Assembly: GCA_010909165.1 (NCBI GenBank)
Contig: MU008161.1
Coordinates: forward strand, 992,001-1,056,000
Reading direction: 5' to 3'
Length of the DNA: 64,000 bases
Source of the DNA: Anthoceros angustus
Taxonomy: Eukaryota; Streptophyta; Anthocerotopsida; Anthocerotales; Anthocerotaceae
Part shown: piece by piece, positions 21,850-34,400 of the stretch
Layout of the letters: each line of letters opens with the position of its first letter
Position numbering within the stretch: position 1 is the first letter of the stretch
Translations under genes and position numbers: made by a program
The notes under the pieces: generated by a model
Seen by the model: only the letters and a program-made list of their open reading frames with translations
Database searches by the model: none
What the model was told of the DNA's origin: nothing

Positions 21850-22030
21850 GGGACCCACATTTATAAGAACGCCGTGATTAACATCCTGAGCTTAGATCGG
21901 TACTTAGATGGGGTGCCTAAAGGGAGTGGATGCCCTTGGTGCAAGTAGCTTAGGCACACCATGGTATAAGTTGTTAAGTACCAAGTCCCATCCTTAGTGG
22001 ACTTAAATAAAATTCTTCTTCTTCTTCTTA
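21850..22030 (+). repeat. Dispersed repeat, copy 3
   Basis: Same landmarks as 19356-19572: CATTTATAAGAACG, GATCGGTAC, GGGGTGCCTAAAGGGAGTGG, GGCACACCATGGTATAAG, AGTACCAAGTCCCA, TTAAATAAAATTC and a CTT run. It lacks about 13 bp before the TTAAATAAAA block and most of the 5' ATGGCTTAGGCC part. Confidence 0.75.
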
Positions 22031-23053
22031 TGTTGATTGAGGTACAAATTTTTTTTCCCTCGTGCAAGACTGTTTAGCGTAAATATATACTTTGATCAAT
22101 AATTCAGTTTAATATATTACAGCGGTTGCGCTTCAGCTAGGTACCTAGATGAAAATGTCCGGGATGAATAAGGTACTGATAATGTAGACCCATGCAGCCT
22201 TATCAAAAGGCGTGCAGTACAAATGTTTGTTGTGAAAGTGCGACTCAAGGAAGGCAGCCACCGGGCGAGGCGATGACTCGGAGGGGCTTCCGAAATGCGG
22301 ATAACAGGGGCCCGGGGCCGAAAAAGCTTACTCACACTCTCTCTGCTGACAGCTTGAGCACGAAACCCTCATGTGGCGGCAAGGACTTCTGACAACCCCT
22401 CTTGGTTTTGGCCGGTGTGCCGCTCCCTCCTCTCTCTCCGCTCCTCTTCCCCTGCGGGCTCCAGTGCCCGTATTCACAGTGGCCTTGGACTGAGGCGGAT
22501 CCGATTCCTGGCATCGGTGACCGCCACGCTCCTCGGCACGCCCACTTGCGCTTATCCCACCGCGCTCCTGCCCAGGCGAGCTGCTGCTTCCGCTGCCGGA
22601 GCAGCCCTCGCCAGGCGCACCGCCTCCCCGCCTGCTGCCGGAAGCGCTGCCGCTCGCCTCGCTGAATCTCGCCAGCATTCCTGCTGAGCGCGCTACGCAA
22701 TTGCCCCGGGCGCTCTGGCTTGAAATTGTGGAGCGGGATGGCCGGCCTGAATAATGCTTGAAGACGCTGCGGGAATTCCGGTTGTTTGCCTGCATCCGCT
22801 TACAGCAACTAGATGGCGATGGATGTCAGAATGGAGCTTGGATGCTGAAGATTGTGTGTGTGCCTTGCCGCGGGTTAGTCCGGTGCTCGTGCGGGAGGTG
22901 AGCGGTAGCTCCTCGGCCGTCGGCACATACGAGAAACCAGGTTATCGGGCCTAACATTGCGGGGAAGTTGGAGGACTGCTGTGTCGGAGTGCGGGCACGT
23001 AGAGGTGGATGGACGTGTGGTCTCTTACCGTGTTGGAGGAGCAGGCTGTTGAT
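22031..23053. other. GC-rich 5' flank of the APEM9 gene
   Basis: From about 22240 the base composition rises sharply (GC-rich, CpG-rich), giving long but meaningless open readings on both strands. I read it as promoter and leader of the gene starting at 23054. No protein block was recognised. Confidence 0.45.
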
Positions 23054-24799
23054 ATGGCATCGGCTAGTTCCTCGCCGGCGGCCCTGAGTGGCGAGCACCA
23101 GCTGATGTGGTCGGAAATCGAATTAGGTGAAAGGTAGCCGGCCGGTTCCCTTGTGTGATTTAGATTGATGGCCACGCGTTGCCGTTGCGTTGTGGAAAAC
23201 GTCCGGGCCCTGATCGCAGTTTGAATTTCAGGTATCTGGTCAGTGATATGCTTGATGATGCCGCTTCTACATCGACTGCGAGTTTGAAAAAGTTACTCGG
23301 CCAGGATGCTGGAAGTGGTGGCGGGGTGCCCAGGTTTCCGGATCATGGCATATTGGTTCAGAATGCGTGCATGGTTTTGATTCAGGCTTACTGTGGTTCG
23401 GGAAGGTTAGAACACGCTAGTTTTTCATTTCGCTGGCCCTGCCGTAGACATGTATGCAGTGTGTGCTTCATGATTTGCACCGGCAGCTTTTCTTCGTACA
23501 TCTGAAGTTGCTGCGGTGGTTGCCGGAGCAGGACAGAACAATTGTTTCAGGTTTTGGAGGAGTTCTTTGAGCCTTTTGTTACGGTGCCGCAGCGTGTCTT
23601 TTTTATAGCGTAAGATTCTTCCTGCCAGTTTTTTGAGAACTTGTGGCACACTTGCGTCGAGCATTAATCGTATTGCGAGAATGCAATATCTGGAGCTTCA
23701 GTGCTGAGGTTCTTCATTTTCTTCTGAGCAGGGTATGCCTGCAGATTGCAGCTGGTTGTAATGTCACATGTCGTGTGGCTCTGGAGAGGTTTCTGAGAGA
23801 ATGGAGTCAGAGCCCAGTTGATCCAGCCAAGATGGTGACGATGAGTGCCTCGGATGTGTTTCTTTCGGCCGATCGATATGCACATCTTGCAGAAATCTAT
23901 GCCATACATGTTCTCGTATATGGTTTTAGGGCTTCCGATGTGGCATTGAGTTGGTTGCGTGGCAGTCCTTTGCCAGAGGAGACAAAACGGGTAAGCATCC
24001 TCCTTAGGATTCCCACTGAAGCACGGTCGATCGGTGCTGACGATATGCTACGGACTTGCTGGAGCTAGAGTTCCTAATTTGTCTGCCGTGACTGGTATGT
24101 GTCCTTGTGAGCAGTTGATTATCAAGAAGGTCTACACCATAACGCAGCCACAAAGGGCGGGGAATGTCATGTGTGCTTCACATCCCCAGGCCAGTCCCGG
24201 ATCTCCAGAAACGGGTCCTGCCAACAGTGAAACTCAGGTGCGAGCAGGAGATGAGAATCCAGCCGCAGGCGAGGAGCAGTATGGTGTCCGAGGTGGTAAC
24301 AAAGTGGCGGGGAGGAAGGGTGGGGCTCTCCCTGTGTCCCAGGGCCTTACACTTGCAAGGGTAATCGGGAATGTCAGGGTTTGGTGGGTTTTCAGGCTGC
24401 TGAAGAGGGTGGTGCAGGTAATCTGTGCACGACTCAGGTCGTTATACCTCGATGCTCAGAGAAGGCTGGGACGACGAGCTGCAGTGGGAGGATTTGCAGT
24501 GGGAGGATTTGCCGTCTTCCTATTGTACGTCTTTTTGAAGCAGAGACGCGTTTTATCAAAGTAAGCTGCTGTCATAAGATTTTTCTTTCAGCGAGTAGCA
24601 TGTGGCTGAGCTTCTGCCAAGCATCAAGTCTTTTTCTGAGTCTTTTGGGTCCTTGTACAGGATTTTCCGAGACTATTTGAGAAAATTGAACACTGGGATA
24701 TGCGACGTTTGGCAGCTTGCTTTCAGCGTTCAGCTCAATCCACTGGCTGCTGTAGATCCTCTACCTGCCCGAAGGGTGTATGGTAGCAGGTATGCTTGA
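23054..24799 (+). CDS. APEM9-like peroxisomal membrane tether of PEX1-PEX6
   Basis: Plant-specific tail-anchored peroxin (Arabidopsis APEM9/DAYU) that holds the PEX1-PEX6 AAA complex on peroxisomes for PEX5 recycling; functional analogue of PEX26/PEX15. Six exons: 23054-23133, 23232-23405, 23532-23609, 23732-23990, 24115-24560, 24661-24799, all GT-AG in phase, 391 residues. Family blocks in order: MWSEIELGERYLVSDMLDDA (N-terminus), ILVQNACMVLIQAY, TEQLFQVLEEFFEPFVTVPQ, VALERFLREWS, DRYAHLAEIYA, VALSWLRGSPLPEE. The membrane segment is near residues 319-338 (AVGGFAVFLLYVFL). The luminal tail carries the diagnostic WQLAFSVQLNPLAAVDPLP. It is longer than the Arabidopsis protein (about 330) because of a Gly/Ala/Glu-rich linker in exon 5. 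Identification rests mainly on the C-terminal block and exon phase. Confidence 0.88.
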
Positions 24800-27744
24800 G
24801 GGTTGATCCCCATGTCGGCCAGTGCAATGTGTTAGACTAGTGTCCATAATGTACAGATTTGGCACCCTGAAAGCGCGGAGCTGAAGATACAAGGCTCTTG
24901 TGGCGCATTGAGCTCACCTTTGTCTTTGCGGAAATGTTGAGAGAGACGCGTTTGTTGTTGTGGCTAGTCACACGGCATCAGGTTTTTTTGTATCCCAGCG
25001 TAAGTGTTCGGCGAGTGGAAATTGAAGTTTCAAGCTGTGTTGTGCGGAGCTTAGAGTTGTTGCAGCGCACAGCATGGTTTCTCTGATGTGCCACCTGGAC
25101 CAGACTTAAATGCAGGAACGGGGAGGCAGCATCACCTCCTAATGTATGCTGACATTTGTTCCCCTCCGAGCCTTCATGAACCAGTTGGCGAAAAAGTGTT
25201 CGAAGTCATTAAAGAGTGGAAAGAACTCGAGGTGGAGGTGTTGGTCTTGATTTTGTCTTGGTAGTCTCCTCAAAGGAGCAGTGCTGTTGAATGGTGGGTC
25301 GGTGTCCGGCGTGTCCCGTCTTGAAGAGCTGCTTGTCGCTGGCTATCACTCTTGATGCACCCAGGAAACATGAGGTGCTCTGTATTCTGCGTATCTGCAC
25401 GTGCTTGGAGCGCCGACACCGGGCCCTAGCGCATCGGTCAAGTCTCGCACGTACCTGATCCTGGGAGCACATGGTTGAGAGCGAAACAATTTACGATCTC
25501 GCTCTCCCGATCCATGTGGTGGTCGAAATGCCGGAGTCCCTGAACAGTGTGGCTCACGAGCCGTGAAAGGGTTGGGCGTTTCTGGATTTGATGGTAACCC
25601 AGCGCAACTCCATTCCAGCCACGGGAGCCACCACCTGTAGTCACGTCGTGTCGCGAGGATATCTTTCCATTCGTGATATTTCCGAGGTTCTGTTTTGTCA
25701 CCATAAGAGGGTTGCTTCCCACCAAGGGGTATGGTACCATCTAGGTCTAAAACATTACGAAGCTGACCTAAGATAAAACTAAGTAGGTAGTTGTTAGTGG
25801 ACTCAGAATTACGTAAATAGTTTGTCCCATAACTCTAATTAGAGTGCGTGTGGTTGCCTTCTTCATAAGATCTAGCTGGTGAAATACTTAACACCCTACA
25901 AGTACATACACTCTCTGGCCTTATATATGTGTAGGACTGTTACATCCGTAACACCTGTTAGAGTTGTTCCGTGTTGCTAAGGTTGGGCGGTTCTCTTATT
26001 GCACCATGGTGCTGGCTTGACATAGGCCCGGATGGGCCTCCAGATGCTCGGTCGCACAAGCGTAAAGGAGTCGGCTCGCTTGGAGAAGGAGCACTAGAGG
26101 GCAGGAAAAAGGAGAGCTAACACGCACAAAAACTAAACCGATGTGAGAAGTGAGCTACGCCCTCCCGTCCTTGGTGAAGCCAACCGGGCGTAAGCGCCGC
26201 CTAAGGACGTGTCCTTTTGAGCCTTGCGCTTGCCATCGGCCCGCATCCCGTACCCCCTATTTACTCCTTGTCGCCTTCCGACATTCCAGTACGTGTCCCC
26301 GGATCCTGAGCTCCTGCTACCGCTCACGTCAGGCCTAACGGCTTCTGTTAGCTTTCTATGCTCGGCGGCCACCTGCATGTCTGGCCGACCTTACGATTGG
26401 CAATGTGCCCGTCCTTCTATTGGTTACTCTCAGTTCCTCCAGACTTGCCTTCCACGCCGTCACGACCTTTCGCATTCGCCCACAGCTGATTGTGCCAGGA
26501 TCACATACAAATCAGCTCACTAGGGCCTTGTTGTCAAAGCTCGCCTCCTATTTAGCACACAACACCCCACAGAAAAACAAAACCACTACTAAACCAAACT
26601 CTGGGGGAGGTCAAAGCATAATGTCTCTCCTCTAAAATGACGTTTGAAGAATTCAAGGATAAAATTGATGCTATTCCTAGGGAGATGAAGTTCAAACATC
26701 CATTTGCTTATACTAACCGTTGATAACAGGTCCCTAGCTTGTCTCAAGGACACTTTAAGAGGGACGGTTTCCTCTCAACTCATGGTACAAATTCCTCCAA
26801 AAAGAGCTTGTCGTGAAGGAAGAAAAGGGAGGCCAGAGCAGAGGCAGACAAAGACTAGTTGTGTCAGGCGTGAGGTGTGCCAGTATGAAGAATAAGTAGT
26901 TGCAGTTGGCTAGAAACATGTTTTGGTTTCATAACAATAGCTGTACAGATGTTTTATGTAGTTTCGCAAATATGCATGGCAGAAGTAGTAACTGTTAGGG
27001 CCAAGTTACTGCAAGATGTGTTGGCAACAGGAACGCCGAGAGGACATGGAAGGCCACTATCAATGTGCTAGAACATGGAGCCAAGCTGGAGTGAGAGCAA
27101 ATTGCGTGAAGCAAAAGTATAGTAGCTGCTAGCCGGTCTTCATAGTGTATTGTCATTATGGGTAGTAAAACTTTTGCATGTTGAGCTGGATCACAAGATT
27201 GCACAAAGTGTTAGTGTGCCTGATTGATGTGTGGATGCCTAGCGCAGCTCTAACGTGGTGTAGAGAACAGACAAAGGCAATGTTTTGAAGTTGATGTGAT
27301 ATGCCAAGAACGTTGTTTTGCATAGCTGTGCAAATATGAGTGGTGACTGACATTTGAAGGTGTGAAGTAGACCGATAGGCAAGCAAACTTTTGCACATAG
27401 CGTTAGAGCGATTACGCGTGCAAGATGTAGTTGGTGTGCAGCGAGGTTCTTGAGATCAGACAGATTTACTAGTTTGACTGATCACGCTTACCAGCTAGCA
27501 GCCGTCGAGAGGATAACCATGGCTAGGTAACTGGATGGAGTTGTTAAGCAAATGAATGCTTGTGTGTACGTGTGTTGAAAGATGGCTGACTTGAAAGGAT
27601 GAAAATTGGTGATACAACATCTGTGAGCAGATCCAGGATGCCAATACTCAAGTAGTGATAGTCTGAGATATCTTTATCATGGAGAGACAGGCTGGAATGT
27701 GGAGGAGCGCATAGCCAAGGTGGAGCGGTAAAGGTGAGCGGCGA
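24800..27744. other. Intergenic and transposon-derived DNA; no confident gene
   Basis: No family match. 25438-25740 (minus) and 26640-26720 (a short reading, MTFEEFKDKIDAIPREM, ended by TGA) look like element fragments. 26130-26520 is GC-richer without domains. 26560-26600 contains A-rich sequence (ACAAAACCACTAC). I would not annotate a gene here. Confidence 0.4.
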
Positions 27745-28560
27745 GTGGAGCCACTCCCTGTGCAGGATCTCACTGGCCGGCACAAGATTGAGGAGCGACA
27801 CTTGGAGATTGCAACAGTAGCAGCCGCATATGCTGAAGAATGCGTGCTGTTTCCAAGTATTCAAGGAATGAGTTGGCTGGCTAGGAGTGCGCTATTTTGG
27901 GACACCATCCCAGTGGATTTCGCAGATTTTCGGTTCTGCTATAGAGAGATTCATAAGGTATACGAGGATTGTGTGGGTGAGGCGGGTGCGTTTGAGCACA
28001 ACGCTGAATCGTGGCAGCATCTGATAGCCTAATACATATGCGCGCCATAATATCATTCGTGACTTTATATTTGCAATGGCTCGTGAAATTTGTTATATGG
28101 ATTGGAGGGAGCGTGGGTATGCCATACATATAGGTCGGACGATCAATGCCAAAATGTATCTCGTCAGAGCTGACCAAGTCTCAGTGAAAGACGTGGTGGT
28201 TACGAATCCTACGCGGGAATCCACCTTTGAAAATGTTATCCTAAACTGTCCAGGCTGGGCCCAGCTGGAGTGGCGACTTCCAAGGTTACTAAGTATAGGG
28301 GATTGCAGACAGATCACCTCTTCATCCCGCTTGCCTTGGAGACTTATGAGGCATTGGCTAAAGGCCTTGAAAAATTTATTAAGTCCTCCGCCCAAGTATA
28401 CTGCAAGGAGATATGGAGCGAGGCTATAAACCTAAACCTCTTTCTTATTTCATACTATTCTTTCGGCAGGGGTATCCATTACCCTCCAAAGGGCACTTGC
28501 AAGGGCTATTTTAAGGACAGCAATAACTCTTCGAGATGAAATAACATGACACATGTTGTC
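27745..28560 (+). mobile_element. Retroelement polyprotein relic, copy 1 (C-terminal region)
   Basis: The plus reading from about 28165 gives DQVSVKDVVVTNPTRESTFE and ILNCPGWA, then (frame shift) ATSKVTKYRGLQTDHLFIPL and LETYEALAKGLEKFI. The same ordered blocks occur at 47390-47640 and 48510-48755. I recognise 'xDVVVTDPT...FIPLAxETxGAxxKxFxxF' as the region that follows the reverse-transcriptase domain in a class of plant retroelement polyproteins. The 27745-28032 reading upstream may belong to it. Stops and frame changes show it is dead. Confidence 0.6.
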
Positions 28561-28878
28561 AATGACTTTAAACATTAGAACTTAAATTGCTCCTTCTTTA
28601 GTCCATGGGTCTCCCTTTACTAGATTGGGTTCGTCCAATCTCCTCTTTCCTTAATAAAAACTTACGGTCCTACATACTTTTGGCCATAAACGTTGGCCCG
28701 AGCGCCACATCATCATCCGTCGGACTCGTGGCCTGTTAATGGCCATCCGGTACCGATGAGGAAAGACTCCGTTTGTAAAATTTACCTCCTTGGATTATGA
28801 GACTTGGAATTATACTCTACAACAGGAAGGATCGTAAACGTGTTCCAGCATGAAAGATGTCGGATAGGATAGTACGCT
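28561..28878. other. 3' tail of the retroelement relic and 5' flank of next gene
   Basis: 28600-28690 (ATGGGTCTCCCTTTACTAG, TCTCCTCTTTCCTTAATAAAA) resembles the tails after the other two relics (GATGGGTTTTTCCATCTC near 47810 and GATGGGTTTTCCCACCTC near 49025). The rest is the probable promoter of the gene at 28879. Confidence 0.5.
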
Positions 28879-30817
28879 ATGGCGATCGGGAGCGTGTGCC
28901 TCGCTGCTAACGCGCTCGCTGCGCATCTCGATCGATGCAGTAGAGGTGGTGGCTTGGAAAAGCGGCCTGCCATCAGTCTGAATCAGACCTGTTCCAGAGA
29001 GGCACGGACCAGAGCCACCAGCTATTACCAACGGCAGTGCATCCTGAGGGCACAGAGATGTCGGAGCGGCAGACTATCAGGCAGGCGGAGGTTTGCGTTG
29101 GCGCGGGTGCTCAATTCTGCCGCACCGGAGGAGGAGAGGGTGGAGAGCACGAAGGAACCGGGAAAGTGTGTCCTTGTTGCGGGGGCCACTGGAGGCGTAG
29201 GTGAGTTGGGTTTCTTGTTCATTCTCTTGAACATCTGTCGGGACGACGCTGCCGTTATCCCAGGAATGTTGCATTTCGCCTCTGAGTTGTCCAGGTAATT
29301 TTTTTTGCATTGGCCACATTTTCCAGGGCAGCTGGTAGTGGCAGCTCTCCTTGAAAGAGGGGTTCAAGTTCGTGCGCTTTTGCGAGATGCCGAGAAAGCT
29401 CGCTCTCTGTTTGGTGACAGTTTCGAGCAGCTCAAGGTAGGCAGGCATTCCTGCTAGTGTGAACCAGGTGCTTTTATGAAATCTGTAGTCAGTAAAGAGT
29501 TGTGATTGATCTGGCTTTGTACGCAGGTGCACATTGGTGACCTTCGGCAACCTCAGCAGCTGGACCAATCGCTCTTTGAGGCACGGTGCTTTTGCTGAAA
29601 ATTGCCACTGTTTGTGGGGAACATGCTTGAGCAGGAAGCGATCCCCCTGTTGTTGCTGCCCTTTCTGATGGTGTATGGGACCGCGGATGTTGTAGGGTGT
29701 CACACATGTAATCTGCTGTACAGGCACAACAGCGTTTCCATCAAAGCGCTGGGATGGGGACAATGGCCCTGAAAATACAGGTACGGTGAGAGAGGGAAGG
29801 TTCACTTCATCTCCTTTCTCGAGGAGCATTTCTGGCTCATTGACATTTGAACCGGCTGATGATTCAAGCAGAGGGGAGAATTGCACTGCTTGCGTGCTTT
29901 TTCTGTCCATGAAACCCTCACATCCATCAGCACAACTTGATTTTGAAGTGGTTTATTCGTGAAGATTGGATCGGAGTACGGAATTTGATTGCTGCGCTGC
30001 CCAAGTCAGTCAGGAAGGTTGTGTTGGTGACGTCAGTAGGAGTGACCAAGTACAACGAACTGCCTTGGAAGTGAGTGCGGGCAAGCCTGCTGACTTCAGC
30101 TAGTGCACGCTTCTGACTTCCAGACATCACATCCGGCACTAAGGGGGCGTTGCAACACCGTCGTCTACTGTCCTGGATTGAACTTTGCCTGTGCCTCGCA
30201 GCATTATGAACTTGTTCGGGGTGCTGAAATACAAGAAGCTATCGGAGGACTTTCTGCAGTCGTCAGGACTGCCCTACACGATTATCAGGCGAGTTTCACA
30301 GAAGTAGGTATCTATTTTTCTGTAGGGAAGAGGAGCCAGGTCTGATTTTGTATCTTCTGCAGGCCAGGAAGGCTGACTGATGGGCCTTACACCTCCTATG
30401 ATCTGAACACTCTCCTCAAAGCTACAGCAGGCACCCGGCGGGCAGTTACCATAGGCCAAGGTGCGTTCACCCTCAAAACTGGTCTGCGTTCTAAGAGTGG
30501 GAGGCTGCCGACGACACTGCTCAGCCCAGTCTCTGCCTGCCATTTCAGGAGACAAGCTGATTGGGGAGGCTAGCAGACTGGTTGTTGCAGAGTGTTGCGT
30601 TCAAGCTCTAGACTTGGACATCACCACAGGCCAAGTCTACGAAATTAACTCTGTTGAGGTGAGAGGCATAAACCACCTACAGTCACGTTACCCTGTTCAG
30701 CCGCGCTCCAACTTCTGCTTTTCTGCTGAGATCTGCAACCCGATCGGGTGACAGGGAGAAGGTCCAGGAAGAAATCCGGTCGCTTGGGAGTCACTGTTCA
30801 GATCCGCTCGAGTATGA
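28879..30817 (+). CDS. NAD(P)-binding Rossmann-fold protein, probably plastidial (At4g31530 type)
   Basis: Atypical short-chain dehydrogenase/reductase. Nine exons: 28879-29200, 29327-29436, 29527-29580, 29696-29780, 29965-30070, 30202-30288, 30363-30460, 30549-30658, 30755-30817, in consistent phase, 344 residues. Residues 1-90 are Ser/Arg/Ala-rich with few acids, like a transit peptide. Then comes CVLVAGATGGVGQLVVAALL (dinucleotide loop), LLRDAEKARSLFG, VTHVICCTGTTAFPSKRW, VRKVVLVTSVGVTKYNELPW, MNLFGVLKYKK, SGLPYTIIRPGRLTDGPYTS and the end VAWESLFRSARV. The YxxxK active site of classical SDRs is replaced by the LKYKK/GVTKYN blocks, as in this subfamily. Introns 3 (donor GCACGG) and 6 (GCGAGT) must be GC-AG for the frame to hold. 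Catalytic role unknown. Most other family members have the same length. Confidence 0.9.
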
Positions 30818-31411
30818 AGCAATTAGGCTTCCTGTTGCCCATCTTGTTTAATCCAAGCGACCCTGTGCTTTGAAGGGCGGGCCTGCCGTCTTCTTCCTCC
30901 GTAGAACAAGACAAGCCAGAATTTCAGCCACTGTCTGCGGACGCACATTCCTGTGCACTCTACACCTCCTGTGTGCGACGGACATGTTTCACATTCCTCT
31001 GTGCTCTACACCTCCCTGTACCACTTGTCTTGTGATGCCCGTGATGAAGCTTTTGGGCAGACATTTGCTCAGCTCCATGTACGCATGCGAATCTCTGCTG
31101 TGGTGGGATCCATGGAGCTTGCGATCAAGCAGTTATAAAGACCAGTATCTTACTTCGGCGAATCTGTCCTTTACCTTGAGATCCGCAGTTTACCACGGTT
31201 GTGAGTAGTGGAGGAGTACAGAACGCACAACTTGTGCGATCGATCGTCTAATTTATGGCCCTGACTGTCTTTATCCGGTCACCTCACCTGGGTTTCAAGC
31301 TCGCACACGGCTCAAGACAGTCCGCCTGTCTTGAAAGCTTCAAACAGCAGTCAGTGTGGAGTCGGCAGCAATTGCAGGGCCGTGACGCAACACGAGCGGA
31401 GCGGCGACGCC

Positions 31412-34400
31412 ATGGACGACGCCGTGCTGGAGAAGGTGGTGCTGCAGCAGGCTGCCATTTTCCAAAAGGATCACCGCGACGCCCCCGCCTCCCTCCACCA
31501 GTCTTTCCCGCTCCACGTGGTACGTCTTCCCTCCGATTCAATCCGATCTTTAGGTTCCTCATTCGATCCATCCAAACATGCCAGCCCTGCGATTTCCAGG
31601 CGGAATTTCCCACTCTCAAGCTCAAGTTTGTGTAATTCCCTTCAATTTCATCTCAATTGTGTCTCCTGCTCAGTCGTGTCTAGCAGTCTTGGAATTCGCC
31701 TCATGGGAACGTCATTTTATTTGAAGATGCACTTCGGAGGATTGGAATTTTTCTGTTGCCCGGGCCTGGTTTAGTGTGCGTGCTTGCTTCCAATCCAACT
31801 TAACTTCTTGGTTGGATGATCATATCGCTGCTTGCGCAGTCTTTTGATCATGGATACTTCTTGACGGTGAGAGCAATTCAAGAGCTTCGTGACAGAAAGG
31901 GAGGTTCAATATGCGTCGGCATCGGAGGGCCAAGCGGATCTGGGAAGTCCAGGTAGGACTCTCCTGATTTGTTGGCGAAGTTTCTCAGGCTAATCAAACG
32001 TGTATGTGACATTCGTATTGTCTGGAAATTTCTGTGTTGCACAGTTTGGCTACCAAGATTGCGTCTGTTCTTGGAGGAGCTGTCATTGATATGGAGAACT
32101 ATCATGATCCTCTCTTGACGGAGGATGACAGCAATGCTGTGGAGTCAATCGATTTTGAGCTACTTATTCAAAACATTCAGGTGATGTGCTTAGAGGCCGT
32201 TGACTGTTAGTGGCTGCCCGTTTTTGTGCAATGGATGTACTCACATGGAGTTTCCTGAAACAGGATCTGATGAACGGGAACAATGTGATGACTCCACAAT
32301 TCGACTTCCAAGAGAAAAGGCGTGCAGGCGTTGTGGCTTTGGCAGCTCCCAAATCTGGAGTGGTAGGAGTTGATTGCCATGCTGCTTTGCCGTGTCAACC
32401 CTACTACCAAGTGTCATTCGTTAGTCGGATCCCTCTTGCTTGCAGGTACTTGTGGAAGGCACCTATGCACTACATTCGAAATTGCGATCCTTGCTGGACA
32501 TCCGTGTGGCTGTTGTGAGTGCTTGTGCTTCATCTTATTTCCATTGAGGTGCAGGCAGACAATTCTGGCTGTTGCAGGACAAGCTAATTAGTAGCCCAAG
32601 TCTGTTTCAAGGTTACTTGTTTGACAACCTGATTTGATGCAAGTCCTTATCATGTTTTCTATGTTTCAAACGGACACTGGTGGTTGCGCTAAAAAGTATA
32701 ATAAGCTCAGGAGGGTAGAGTTTGAAGGTAATCCTCGCAGCCTTGTGTTGATTCGTAGGTTGGAGGCGTTCACTTCAATTTGCTGTCCAAAGTGCGCCGT
32801 GACATAGGAGAGACACTGTCACTGGATCAGCTTATCGACAGCATATTCCCTATGTTCAGATCACACATTGAACCTGATCTGTATCATGCACAGGTGACTG
32901 TCAGAAGTTGAAGTTACAACCAGAGCATTACCTGATGCTCTGGTTGCTGATCAGTGCTAACCGATTTTGCAGATAAGAATCAGCAACAATGTTGTCTCCT
33001 TGTCCTTGCGAGAGCCTTACTACGTTCTCAAGACTGAAAAACAGGTTCATGTTACTGTGTAATCAAGTCCTGATTTCACCTTCTGTCCATACCTACGAGA
33101 GGATTTATGTCCATGGCGGTCGATCAGATGCTAACTGTTGATTTTGTCGGCACAGTCCTTAAATGCAGCATTGAAGCTTCTCTTTGGTTCCAGCAATGTT
33201 CGGCAAGAGCAGTAAGTTATGAGGTGCTCATCATCTGATATGCCAATGTAATTGTCCCAGGATCTTGCGTGGATTTAGCTGTGTACGAGGGTTTAGATTC
33301 AACCTCCAGTATTTAGACTCGCTTGAACATTTTGCATTAAACTACGCTGACATGTTTTGATATCCAGGTACATTGAAATGTACCTCAGTCCTCCGTCCGC
33401 CAGGGATTTTACGAAGACAAGTGACTGGATACGAATGCGTCAATGTGGCATCAGATACGATCTTGCTGAAGGAGATCAAAGGATTGTAGATAAGCACTTC
33501 ATTATCAAGCCCAGGGTTGAGTTTGAGGTAGGAACGAAATGATTACCTCAGACCTGCTGTTGTCTTAGTACTGTGTACCATGTTATCCAGTCAAGTCTCT
33601 AACTATCATCTAGTCAGTGGTGTGCGGAATGTGGGCAGTTTCTCGATATTGCTGTGTGCTCTCCTGACAGAGCTACATGTTAATTACCTGCTGTTGTCTT
33701 AGTACTGTGTACCATGTTATCCTGTCAAGTCTCTAACTATCATCTAGTCAGTGGTGTGCGGAATGTGGGCAGTTTCTCGATATTGCTGTGTGCTCTCCTG
33801 ACAGAGCTACATGTTATCACCTCTTCTAGGTTGGGAAAACAACTCTGGGTGGGCTGCTTGCTCTGGGATATCAAATTGCTGTAAGCTACAAACGAGAATC
33901 AACAATCATTGACAATGGAAAAGTATCAGTTTCAATTGAAACCATCGATGATTTGGAAACTTCTTTTCTTCAAATTAAGGGCCTGGATCGTAAGGTACTT
34001 TGCAGCGATTTTGATACCCCTCTCGACCGGGGCGTTGAAGCTGATGTGCAGTGTTCCAGACCAAATTGTTGCTGACTTAAGGATTTGGTGCACCAGTTGA
34101 ATGCTTCTTATGTGTATCGTGCAGGTGGTAGTGGCAGAGGCTGCAGCTTTGGGTGTGGATGGGCCATGGATCACTAGATCTTACATGGAAATGGTTCTTG
34201 ATAAAAAAGGTCAGAGGCTCTCAGACTGCAGGTCATCGAAGCATCGTTGTCAAAGGGCTACACAGTGGGTGATACTAGACTTTCTAGGCCTGGATTACTT
34301 GTCAGTGAATTATCGTTCTGTGGGTACCAGGTCTTCCAAGATTGGACTCACCACCCCTTCCGTCCTCAGCATTTGTTGCTTCTACATCCTCATCTGAAGG

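Noticed and set aside
22328..22795. Minus-strand reading of 155 codons rich in Gly, Ser and Arg
   Set aside because: Open because of GC-rich composition; the low-complexity translation has no domain, and both strands are equally open.
25438..25800. Possible LTR retroelement with primer-binding site near 25730
   Set aside because: TGGTACCATCTAGG only loosely resembles the initiator-tRNA complement, and no matching LTR pair or polyprotein is visible.
29077..29910. 277-codon minus-strand reading
   Set aside because: Runs antisense through introns and exons of the Rossmann gene, whose plus-strand exons match a protein family throughout.
31331..31411. Upstream in-frame ATG (31331) as start of the double-kinase protein
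   Set aside because: The codons before 31412 give a Cys/Ser/Gln-rich stretch unlike a conserved start. The ATG at 31412 begins an acidic helix leading directly into the module.
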